From the NCBI GenBank assembly GCA_017477005.1, contig JAFUXY010000046.1, forward strand, positions 1 to 6,425: a stretch of DNA of 6,425 nucleotides, written 5' to 3'. Below, piece by piece: positions 1 through 5,571 of the stretch (position 1 is its first letter; each line of letters opens with the position of its first letter). Source of the stretch: Lachnospiraceae bacterium (GTDB taxonomy: Bacteria > Bacillota > Clostridia > Lachnospirales > Lachnospiraceae). Below the pieces are notes generated by a model. That model was given only the letters and a program-made list of their open reading frames with translations, was not told the DNA's origin and ran no database searches. Made by a program: the position numbers and the translations under genes.

Positions 1-1
1 C

Positions 2-250
2 AGTGTGAAATCTGTCAAGTTGAACAAAGCGAAAGCGAGCGTAAAGAAAGGCGGAAGCCTTGCACTGAAGGCGACTATTGCCCCGGCTAATGCTACCAAC
101 AAAACGGTAACTTGGTCGACGAGCAACAAGAAGATTGCGACAGTGTCTTCGAAGGGCGTGGTGAAGGGCGTTCGAAAAGGCACGGCGACGATCACGGTTA
201 CGACAAAGGATAAAAAGAAAAAAGCAACCTGCAAGGTGACGGTGAAATAG
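2..250 (+). CDS. C-terminal end of a Big_2 (bacterial Ig-like) domain protein, 5' partial
   Basis: The reading frame is open from the left edge to a TAG stop at 248-250, so this is the tail of a larger protein. The GTG at position 5 is just an internal Val codon. The visible 82 or so residues form one group 2 bacterial Ig-like domain. It opens with the typical strand SVKLNK, continues with a Lys/Gly turn (VKKGGSLALKATIAP), and has the hallmark TVTWSTSNKKIATVS followed by GVVKGVRKGTATITVTT, where family members read 'V...W.SSn..vAtVs..G.V.g...G.atIt'. Such domains are usually stacked as stalks at the C-terminus of secreted or cell-surface proteins in Clostridia. No sortase motif or transmembrane anchor follows, so any export signal or catalytic domain lies upstream, outside the window. 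The tail is very Lys-rich (DKKKKATCKVTVK). The domain call is firm; the function of the whole protein is unknown. Confidence 0.85.
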   Translation, partial: SVKSVKLNKAKASVKKGGSLALKATIAPANATNKTVTWSTSNKKIATVSSKGVVKGVRKGTATITVTTKDKKKKATCKVTVK

Positions 251-261
251 TAGGAGAGAAT

Positions 262-292
262 AAGGAACGGTACGAAAAGCGTACCGTCCCTT
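262..292. terminator. Hairpin between convergent genes, probable bidirectional terminator
   Basis: A perfect 8-bp inverted repeat (ACGGTACG at 267-274, CGTACCGT at 280-287) encloses a 5-nt AAAAG loop. It extends by AAGG/CCTT across one A-C mismatch (266/288), giving about 12 pairs. It starts 12 nt after the stop of the Big_2 gene and ends 4 nt before the stop of the minus-strand binding-protein gene, as expected for a shared terminator. The T-tract is modest on both sides (CTTCACTTTATT on the plus strand, CCTTATTCTC on the minus strand), so efficiency is uncertain. Confidence 0.7.
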
Positions 293-296
293 CACT

Positions 297-1850
297 TTAT
301 TCGATATCCAAATCCGCTGTGACCTGATAATAATCGCTGGCGTGCGCTGTATACCCCTTGACGTTGGCTTTCGCAATCTGGCTCATTTGGAGGAAGGAGC
401 AGAACACATATCCATGATCATCCAAGATCGCCTGCTGCATCTGCACAGCCAGATCGGATCGTTTTGCCGGGTTAAATTCCACAGCCATTTTCTTTTCAAG
501 CGTTTCAAGTTTATCGGAATGAAAATGTCCCTTGTTTTTCGAAGAAGAATCCAGACAGCAGACCGAGAAGAAATATTCCGGATCTCCGGTCGGCGCATTG
601 ACCTGCGCAGAAGCGTAGACATCCCAGGCTTTCGGATCCTCAACGATTGTATTGTGATCCGCCGAAACCTGGATGTCCACGTCCATCCCGATTTCCTTCA
701 GCGTCGCCGCCGCAGCCTCCGCCAAAAGGGGAAGCTCCTGTCTGGAAGGGTAGGTCAGCCATTTGAGCGAGAGCGTCTGCCCCTCTTTTTCCCGGATGCC
801 GTCTCCGTCCTCGTCTGTCCAACCGGCTTCTTCAAGCACCTGCATCGCGCCCTGTGGATCGTATTCTTCTGTTTCTACCTGGTCGCCGCCAAAAGAGAAG
901 CTATCCGGAAAGGCCCCTTTTCCTGGATATCCATTTCCATCGAGCAGGGTGTCTACGAAGGATTGCTTGTCGATGCCCATAGCGATGGCTTTTCGGACAG
1001 CCGGATCGGACACCACCGGGCTTTCATAATTCATCCAGCAGAAAAACGCCCGGGAGGTTGCGATTTTTGAAAAAACATAATCCTCGTTTTCAAATAGAGG
1101 ATAGCTTTCGTACGCCATCCCGTAGGCGGCATCGATCTCTCCGGCCTGCAGCGCCGCGGACAGGGTATCTCCATCGGTGATCGTGCGGATGATAAGGGAA
1201 TCGATCTGTGGTGTTCCGTTCCAATAATCCGTGTTTTTCGTCAGTTTTAAGTGGTCGCCTGACTCACATTCCAAAGCGATATACGGACCGGTACCAGCCA
1301 CGATGCCGTCATCAAACCCCGCATCCACGTCGATGATACAGCCATAGGGATCCCCCAGATAATTCAATAGCGCCGGGCGTGGCTCCTTCGTGGTAATTAA
1401 AAGCGTCTGCCCGTTCGCTTCCATCGTATCGATCATCAGATCGTTTGGCGCGCGGTCGTGTACCTCGATCAAATGCTCGAGGCATTGCTTGACAGCTTCC
1501 GCGTCCATCGTGCGTCCGCTGTGAAAACGAACGCCATCCTGCAAGGTAATCTTCCAGGTTTTTTCGTCCACATTCTCCCATTCTTTCGCAAGCCAGGGTT
1601 CCACTTCCATCGTGTCCGAATAATGCACCAGCGTTTCACCCACGCCATAACGAATGCAGGCCCATCCAGCGTAATCGTTGTGTGGATTCACATCCGGTTC
1701 CGCATTTTCCGGATTGAAGGTCGTATCCCCGATGGTGAGTGTTTTCTGAGAAGTTTTATCCCCGGATGCCGGCGGACGGCCCGAAGCGCATCCGGAAAGT
1801 TCGCCTAAAGTAAACACAAACAGTAACAGAGCCAAACAGATTTTTTTCAT
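297..1850 (-). CDS. ABC importer substrate-binding lipoprotein, SBP_bac_5 (nickel/peptide) family
   Basis: This 517-residue protein is the extracellular receptor that would hand its ligand to the permeases encoded upstream. Residues 1-21 are a lipoprotein signal: MKK, a hydrophobic core, then the lipobox LSGC with Cys21 as the lipidated residue. Family 5 features follow: the W-x-I-x-L-x-DGV-x-FH-x-G block (99-112), GTGPY (187-191), NTDYWNGTPQID (206-217), the GEIDAAYG turn (238-244), DPAVRKAIAMGIDK (282-295) and AGWTDEDGDGIREKEG (342-357). Length is normal for the family. The ATG at 1850 was chosen over one 17 codons upstream because it begins the signal peptide, has GAGGT 4 nt ahead, and avoids overlap with the ATPase stop. 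It is the last gene of the operon, 17 nt after the ATPase gene. The ligand is unresolved: NikA-like metal chelate or short peptide. Cys431-Cys432 and His442-x-His444 sit in the C-terminal lobe, where NikA-type proteins have a ligand-contacting His. Confidence 0.88.
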   Translation of the reverse strand: MKKICLALLLFVFTLGELSGCASGRPPASGDKTSQKTLTIGDTTFNPENAEPDVNPHNDYAGWACIRYGVGETLVHYSDTMEVEPWLAKEWENVDEKTWKITLQDGVRFHSGRTMDAEAVKQCLEHLIEVHDRAPNDLMIDTMEANGQTLLITTKEPRPALLNYLGDPYGCIIDVDAGFDDGIVAGTGPYIALECESGDHLKLTKNTDYWNGTPQIDSLIIRTITDGDTLSAALQAGEIDAAYGMAYESYPLFENEDYVFSKIATSRAFFCWMNYESPVVSDPAVRKAIAMGIDKQSFVDTLLDGNGYPGKGAFPDSFSFGGDQVETEEYDPQGAMQVLEEAGWTDEDGDGIREKEGQTLSLKWLTYPSRQELPLLAEAAAATLKEIGMDVDIQVSADHNTIVEDPKAWDVYASAQVNAPTGDPEYFFSVCCLDSSSKNKGHFHSDKLETLEKKMAVEFNPAKRSDLAVQMQQAILDDHGYVFCSFLQMSQIAKANVKGYTAHASDYYQVTADLDIE

Positions 1851-1854
1851 AGCG

Positions 1855-1859
1855 ACCTC
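1855..1859 (-). promoter_or_regulatory. RBS that fixes the start of the binding protein
   Basis: On the minus strand GAGGT lies 4 nt before the ATG at 1850-1848, inside the 17-nt gap after the ATPase stop codon. The longer open frame begins at an ATG inside the ATPase gene (1901) and would put 17 charged residues before the lipoprotein signal peptide, so the internal ATG is preferred. Confidence 0.75.
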
Positions 1860-1867
1860 ACTTTCTC

Positions 1868-3445
1868 TCAATGCTTGTTTTGCGTCCAGATGACGGAACA
1901 AAGCTGCTTTGTGTAAGTTTCTTTTGGGTTCGTGATGATGCTTTCGCAGGTTCCTTCCTCCACGATTTTTCCCTGGTACATTACCAGGACTCTTTCACAG
2001 AATTGATGTACGAGCGCCAGATCATGACTAATAAATAAGAATGACAGCGACAGTTCTTTTCGCAGATAGGCAAACAATTCCATTATCTCTTTTTGGATGG
2101 TCATATCCAAGGAGGAGGTGGCCTCGTCGCATACCAAAAGCTGTGGACGTACCGCTATGGCTCTTGCGATGGCAGCCCTCTGACATTCGCCTCCGGAAAG
2201 CTGATGAGGGTAGCGGCCATAATAGCTCTCCGGGAGTCCGCACAGAGAAAGCAGCTTTGCGACCTCTGCTCGCAGAGTTTTCCCCCGCATCCCTCCATTT
2301 CGCAGGGGTTCGCCAACGCCGGCTCCAATAGTCTGCCTTGGATCAAAGGACTCTGTGGGCGTTTGAAAAACCATTTGCAGCTCTTTGTAAAGCTGCCTCT
2401 TTGCCCGTCCTCGCAGTCCGATAATACTTTGGTCGTTGAGCCGGATATCGCCTGCGGAGGGTTTTGTCAGTCCCAGAAGCAGTTTGGCGATCGTGCTTTT
2501 TCCACTGCCGCTTTCCCCCACCAGTCCGAGCGCTTCCTTTTTTTTCAAGGAAAAAGAAACGTCCGACACGGCTGCAATGGCTGTTCCATTTTGCGTTCCA
2601 AACTGCTTTGTCAGATGGCTGACCTGAATCTGGATTTCCTTTGAATCGTGGAAATTCACAGGCGTATTATTTTTTATTTGCGGGATGGCGGAAAGCAGCT
2701 TTGCGGTATATGGATGCTGCGGCTGGGACAGCACATTCTGAGCATTTCCCTGTTCCACGCATTCTCCGTCCTTCATCACCAAAATTTGATCCGCCATAGA
2801 GCGGATCACACCGATATTGTGGGAGACGATTACTATGGATACGCCGAGTTCTTCTCGCGCAAGGCACAGTTCTTCTACCACCTTTTTTTGAAGCAGCACA
2901 TCGAGCGCAGAGGTGGGCTCGTCCGCAAGCAGAAGGGCAGGGTGCAGCAGCAAGGCTGACGCAATCCCCACACGCTGCTGCATGCCGCCGGACAGTTCCA
3001 TCGGATAGGAGGAAAGCATGCGTTCGGCGTCTTTTAATCCGAGGCGTTCCAGTAAGGCCGCTGCCTCTATGAAAAATTCTTTTTTTGATTGTTTTTGGTG
3101 CGCCAATACGCTTTCATACAACTGATCGCCGATCGTGCGAATCGGGCAAAAAAAGGCACCCGCATGCTGGAATACCATGCCTATTTTTGCGCCGTTGATT
3201 TGACGAAGACGATTGGCGGAAAGCGCAGATAGATTTTCATTGTCAAAGATGATTTTTCCCTTTGATACGACCCCTCCGGTTCCAAGCAATCCCATCACCG
3301 CCCGGATCAACGTGGTTTTTCCGCTTCCGGATTCGCCGACGATTCCTAAAATTTGTCCTTTTTTTAATGAAAAACTGACGTCTTTTACTCTTGGAATCCC
3401 GTTGTAAGAAATGCTGACTTTTTCATAACGCAGGATCTCATCCAC
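1868..3445 (-). CDS. Fused double-domain ATPase of a nickel/peptide-type ABC importer
   Basis: This 525-residue cytoplasmic protein carries two complete ABC nucleotide-binding domains in one chain, equivalent to NikD plus NikE (or DppD plus DppF). Domain 1 has Walker A GESGSGKTT (37-45), Q-loop Q93, signature LSGGMQQR (151-158), Walker B LLLADEP (171-177) and switch His209. It closes with the oligopeptide-type tail HPYTAKLLSAIP (244-255). Domain 2 has Walker A GESGSGKST (310-318), Q-loop Q361 followed by SFDPRQTIG (366-374), signature LSGGECQR (416-423), Walker B LLVCDEA (436-442) and switch His474. All residues needed for hydrolysis are present twice. The start is GTG, 3 nt after the upstream permease stop, with a strong AGGAGG; the nearby ATG is out of frame. 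One oddity is that the segment after the first Q-loop reads AGAFFCPIRTIG, where relatives usually have a Leu-Asn-Pro. The two halves differ enough in sequence that a recent tandem duplication is unlikely. The ABC assignment is certain; the substrate is not. Confidence 0.93.
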   Translation of the reverse strand: MDEILRYEKVSISYNGIPRVKDVSFSLKKGQILGIVGESGSGKTTLIRAVMGLLGTGGVVSKGKIIFDNENLSALSANRLRQINGAKIGMVFQHAGAFFCPIRTIGDQLYESVLAHQKQSKKEFFIEAAALLERLGLKDAERMLSSYPMELSGGMQQRVGIASALLLHPALLLADEPTSALDVLLQKKVVEELCLAREELGVSIVIVSHNIGVIRSMADQILVMKDGECVEQGNAQNVLSQPQHPYTAKLLSAIPQIKNNTPVNFHDSKEIQIQVSHLTKQFGTQNGTAIAAVSDVSFSLKKKEALGLVGESGSGKSTIAKLLLGLTKPSAGDIRLNDQSIIGLRGRAKRQLYKELQMVFQTPTESFDPRQTIGAGVGEPLRNGGMRGKTLRAEVAKLLSLCGLPESYYGRYPHQLSGGECQRAAIARAIAVRPQLLVCDEATSSLDMTIQKEIMELFAYLRKELSLSFLFISHDLALVHQFCERVLVMYQGKIVEEGTCESIITNPKETYTKQLCSVIWTQNKH

Positions 3446-3448
3446 TGC

Positions 3449-4285
3449 CTACCTCCTCGCATGCTTCGGATCCGCATAATCCCGAATTGTATCTCCGAGC
3501 ATATTAAAAATCATGACGGACAACAGTATCGCAAATCCTGGCGAAAAGGGAATCCACGGGGAGTCAGACAACATGCTTCGCCCATCGCTTACCATACTGC
3601 CCCATTCCGCCGCGGGAGGTTTGGCGCCGAGTCCCAAAAAGGACAGTCCGGCCAGTTCCATCATCATCGTTCCGATATCGAGCATCGAAGTGACCAAAAT
3701 GGGACCTATGATGTTGGGCAGTACATGAAAAAGAATGAGTCGCGCGTTGCTGTTTCCTGAAATGCGAGCAGCCGCCAAAAACGGTGTTTTTTGAATCGCC
3801 GCAGTCTGGCTTCTGGCGATTCGGGCGTATTTGGGCCACGAAATCGCTGCCAAAGCGGCGACGGCATTGTGCAGGCCACCGCCCAAAACACCGGCCACCG
3901 CCAGCGCAAAAACCAGCCCCGGAAACGCCAGAAATACATCCGAAAGACGCATGAGTATGACATCTATTTTTCCACCCCACCATCCTGCCAAAAGTCCGAC
4001 AGCCGTGCCAATGATCGTAATGATCGCCACCAAAAGCAGGGTTGAAAGGATGCTGGTATGGCTGCCCGCCAGTACGCGGGAAAACAGGTCGCGGCCAAAC
4101 CGATCTGTACCCAAAAGATGCATGGCCGAGGGCGGCGCCTTCGCGTTAGAAAGATCCTGCAAATAGGGATCGTAGGGGCAGAGCGGGATGGCAAAAATGG
4201 ATACGAGGATCAGCGAAGCGGTCAGGACACCGAAGATGATTAGCCTTTTTTTTGTCGTATCTTTTTTGAGTGCGGTAGGCGCCAT
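3449..4285 (-). CDS. ABC importer permease, NikC/DppC type
   Basis: This 278-residue inner-membrane protein is the second permease of the importer. After a short basic N-terminus (KKDTTKKR) comes the first membrane helix (about 15-33), then the OppC-type linker ending in HLLGTDRFGRDLFSRVLAG (56-74), a hallmark of NikC/DppC/OppC. Further helices span about 79-101, 113-135, 142-155, 193-215 and 247-264. The cytoplasmic EAA loop that docks on the ATPase is AAARISG...ARLILFHVLPN (171-191). PPAAEWGSMVSDGRSML (223-239) is another family block. The length is normal. A longer frame begins at 4453 inside the upstream permease gene, but the true start is the ATG at 4285. That ATG shares one base with the upstream stop (TAATG) and has GAGGAA 8 nt upstream, so translation is probably coupled. 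The ATPase gene follows after 3 nt. Substrate specificity cannot be read from the permease. Confidence 0.9.
   Translation of the reverse strand: MAPTALKKDTTKKRLIIFGVLTASLILVSIFAIPLCPYDPYLQDLSNAKAPPSAMHLLGTDRFGRDLFSRVLAGSHTSILSTLLLVAIITIIGTAVGLLAGWWGGKIDVILMRLSDVFLAFPGLVFALAVAGVLGGGLHNAVAALAAISWPKYARIARSQTAAIQKTPFLAAARISGNSNARLILFHVLPNIIGPILVTSMLDIGTMMMELAGLSFLGLGAKPPAAEWGSMVSDGRSMLSDSPWIPFSPGFAILLSVMIFNMLGDTIRDYADPKHARR
3452..3457 (-). promoter_or_regulatory. AGGAGG ribosome binding site for the GTG-started ATPase
   Basis: The minus strand reads AGGAGG, then 6 nt, then GTG (3445-3443). The site lies within the last codons of the upstream permease gene. It is a near-perfect Shine-Dalgarno sequence and supports the GTG start and tight coupling to the permease. 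Confidence 0.8.
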
Positions 4286-5226
4286 TATTCCACTTCCTCG
4301 AAACGCAGGCGAGGATCCAGCATTGGATAGAGCAGATCCGTAATCAAATTGACTATGACATAAATCACGGCCATCCAAACCACATAGGCCTGGATCAGCG
4401 GATAATCCCGCATCGTGATCGCGTCCACGGCGAGCTTCCCCACGCCATCCCACATAAAAATACTCTCAATAATCGCTGTTCCGCCGAGCAGACTGCCAAT
4501 CGAAAGCGCCAGCAGGGTGAGAATCGTGAGCATCGATGCTTTGAGGACGTTTTTTCGCAGAATAATCGCATCGGACACGCCTCTCGCCCTTGCGCCGGTC
4601 ACATAATCCTTGTTCAATTCTTCAAGTACCGCTGCCCGCACTTGCCGCAGATATTTCGACGACATGGAAATGGACAGGGTCAATAGGGGAAGCACGGCGC
4701 CTCGAAGTGAAAGCCCCTCAGATAGTACCGGGAGCAGGCGCAGTTTGATAGAAAACAGCTGCATCAGCAGCAGAGCCACAAAAAAATTAGGCATCGAGTT
4801 TCCGATAAAGCTCAAAAATTGCAGGAGGGAATCGGAAACGCTATTCTGGTGGGTGGCTGCAAAAATTCCCAGAGAAATAGAAATGGCCACGGTCAGCAAG
4901 ATGGATCCAGCACAGAGTAACAGCGTCGCGGGAAGCTTTGAAACAAAGGTATCAAAGACATCCCGCCCCGAAATATAGCTTGTGCCCATATCCCCCCGCA
5001 GCAAGCCGAAAAGCCACAATCCATACTGGGTCAGAAAAGGCTTGTCCAGCCCCAGTTCTTCTCTGGCGGCGTCGATCACTTCCTGCGATACAACGGCGCC
5101 AGTTGCCGAATAGCGTTCTGTCACCGCATCCGAACCGGCGAGACGCATCATCCCAAAGGACAAAAAAGTAATGCCGATCAGGATTGGAATCAATTGTAAT
5201 AAACGCTGCAGGATTAGTTTTTTCAA
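4285..5226 (-). CDS. ABC importer permease, NikB/DppB type, TTG start
   Basis: This 313-residue integral membrane protein is the first gene of the importer operon. Its N-terminus, MKKLILQRLLQLIPILIGIT, is the standard first helix of the NikB/DppB family. It is followed by the extracellular segment with LDKPFLTQYGLWLFGLLRGDMG (60-81, family consensus 'GLdkPl..qYl.wl...l.GDlG'). More helices lie at about 101-125, 146-163, 176-190, 231-253 and 278-300. The EAA loop is LNKDYVTGARARGVSDAIIL (204-223). The C-terminus DLLYPMLDPRLRF (297-309) is also typical. In the usual FxxPGxG turn the Pro is Asp (FMWDGVGKL, 257-265). The start codon is TTG, supported by GGAGGA 8 nt upstream and by the exact fit of the N-terminus to the family; the next in-frame Met (residue 26) would remove the first helix. 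The gene overlaps the next one by one base. It lies 120 bp downstream of the small Feo-associated gene. Confidence 0.91.
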   Translation of the reverse strand: MKKLILQRLLQLIPILIGITFLSFGMMRLAGSDAVTERYSATGAVVSQEVIDAAREELGLDKPFLTQYGLWLFGLLRGDMGTSYISGRDVFDTFVSKLPATLLLCAGSILLTVAISISLGIFAATHQNSVSDSLLQFLSFIGNSMPNFFVALLLMQLFSIKLRLLPVLSEGLSLRGAVLPLLTLSISMSSKYLRQVRAAVLEELNKDYVTGARARGVSDAIILRKNVLKASMLTILTLLALSIGSLLGGTAIIESIFMWDGVGKLAVDAITMRDYPLIQAYVVWMAVIYVIVNLITDLLYPMLDPRLRFEEVE

Positions 5227-5234
5227 GGTGTGCG

Positions 5235-5240
5235 TCCTCC
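5235..5240 (-). promoter_or_regulatory. RBS supporting the TTG start of the first permease
   Basis: The minus strand reads GGAGGA, then 8 nt, then TTG (5226-5224). There is no in-frame ATG nearby that would keep the first transmembrane helix, so this site decides the unusual start. Confidence 0.8.
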
Positions 5241-5267
5241 GATTAATATGGCAAAAAGTAAACTCTT

Positions 5268-5304
5268 TTTTCGTCTACTATAATGTTTTCGTCAGCTAGT
5301 ATAA
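5268..5304. repeat. Tandem imperfect direct repeat over the importer promoter
   Basis: On the plus strand TTTTCGTCTACTATAA (5268-5283) is followed 2 nt later by TTTTCGTCAGCTAGTATAA (5286-5304). The copies share TTTTCGTC and end in C-T-A-(C/G)-TATAA, but the second carries extra bases in the middle. One copy covers the proposed -10 box and the other the region just downstream of the expected start point. This is where a repressor or activator operator would sit. It does not match the NikR or Fur consensus as I know them. The repeat itself is seen; its role is inferred. Confidence 0.4.
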
Positions 5305-5326
5305 CCATCTTGTTTGGCGCGCACAA
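5298..5326 (-). promoter_or_regulatory. Candidate sigma-A promoter of the ABC importer operon
   Basis: The minus strand has TTGTGC (-35, 5326-5321), a 17-nt spacer, then TATACT (-10, 5303-5298, five of six consensus bases). The start point would be near 5291, giving a leader of about 65 nt before the TTG start of the first permease. The -10 box and spacing are good and the -35 box is partial. It lies in the only intergenic gap upstream of the operon. Confidence 0.5.
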
Positions 5327-5342
5327 GCCCCGAGAGGGGTTG
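5324..5342 (-). terminator. Weak GC-rich hairpin just after the Feo-associated gene
   Basis: CAA-CCCC and GGGG-TTG can pair (CCCC 5328-5331, GGGG 5336-5339, CAA 5324-5326, TTG 5340-5342) around a 4-nt loop, with one bulged base at 5327. It begins 4 nt beyond the stop codon of the small Cys-rich gene. No T-tract follows on the minus strand, so it may be an inefficient terminator, a 3'-end stabiliser or chance. It overlaps the -35 box of the importer promoter. Confidence 0.3.
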
Positions 5343-5346
5343 AAAT

Positions 5347-5493
5347 TTATGATTCCTTTTTCGAGCAGCCGCTGCATCCTTCGCAGCAGCCTGAGCACCC
5401 TTTTCCATTTCGCAGATTCCGTATAATTCGCCGCAGGGCCAGGGCTGCAGCGAGGATTATGACAGCTAATAAAGCCAAATCTACAGCATTCAT
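5347..5493 (-). CDS. FeoB-associated Cys-rich membrane peptide, 48 aa
   Basis: This small gene encodes 48 residues: a short N-terminus (MNAVD), one hydrophobic helix (about 6-20, LALLAVIILAAALAL), a basic stretch (RRIIRNLRNGKG, 21-32) and a Cys cluster CSGCCEGCSGC (33-43) before a KKES tail. Such an N-out, C-in single-pass peptide with a cytoplasmic Cys cluster, next to feoB, matches the FeoB-associated Cys-rich membrane protein family of Firmicutes. Its exact role in Fe(II) uptake is not established; delivery or sensing of iron on the cytoplasmic side is a common suggestion. The ATG at 5493 is preceded by AGGAGG (5500-5505) with 6-nt spacing, and the stop is TAA. It lies 78 nt downstream of the feoB stop and is probably co-transcribed with it. 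The five Cys residues (33, 36, 37, 40, 43) are one short of the six in a strict repeat of CxxC pairs. Confidence 0.87.
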   Translation of the reverse strand: MNAVDLALLAVIILAAALALRRIIRNLRNGKGCSGCCEGCSGCSKKES

Positions 5494-5571
5494 ATAGCGC
5501 CTCCTATCCAGGCAACTGAACTGTTTCTTCTCCTCAAATCGTAACTATTCAGTCAGTCCGCATCCCTCAAA

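Noticed and set aside
342..1070. A 242-codon open frame on the plus strand
   Set aside because: It is entirely antisense to the well-supported binding-protein gene. Its translation is rich in Arg, His and Phe with no recognisable domain, as expected for a shadow frame.
1851..1901. N-terminal extension of the binding protein by 17 residues (start at 1901)
   Set aside because: It would overlap the ATPase gene and place charged residues ahead of the lipoprotein signal peptide; the ATG at 1850 has its own RBS.
2526..2556. Long A/T homopolymer runs as possible frameshift sites in the ATPase gene
   Set aside because: The run encodes the normal Lys-rich turn before Walker A of the second domain, and the frame is intact on both sides.
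4286..4453. N-terminal extension of the second permease by 56 residues
   Set aside because: The extension lies inside the upstream permease gene and has a non-family, shadow-like composition; the TAATG start gives the normal NikC length.
5227..5346. Fur box or NikR operator upstream of the importer
   Set aside because: No stretch resembles the Fur 19-mer or the GTATGA-N16-TCATAC NikR site; only the direct repeat is supported.
5494..5571. Possible extra small gene or structured RNA between feoB and the Cys-rich peptide gene
   Set aside because: Only a four-codon frame is present. The 6-bp repeat TTCAGT/ACTGAA (5548-5553 and 5515-5520) encloses a loop of 27 nt, too weak to claim.
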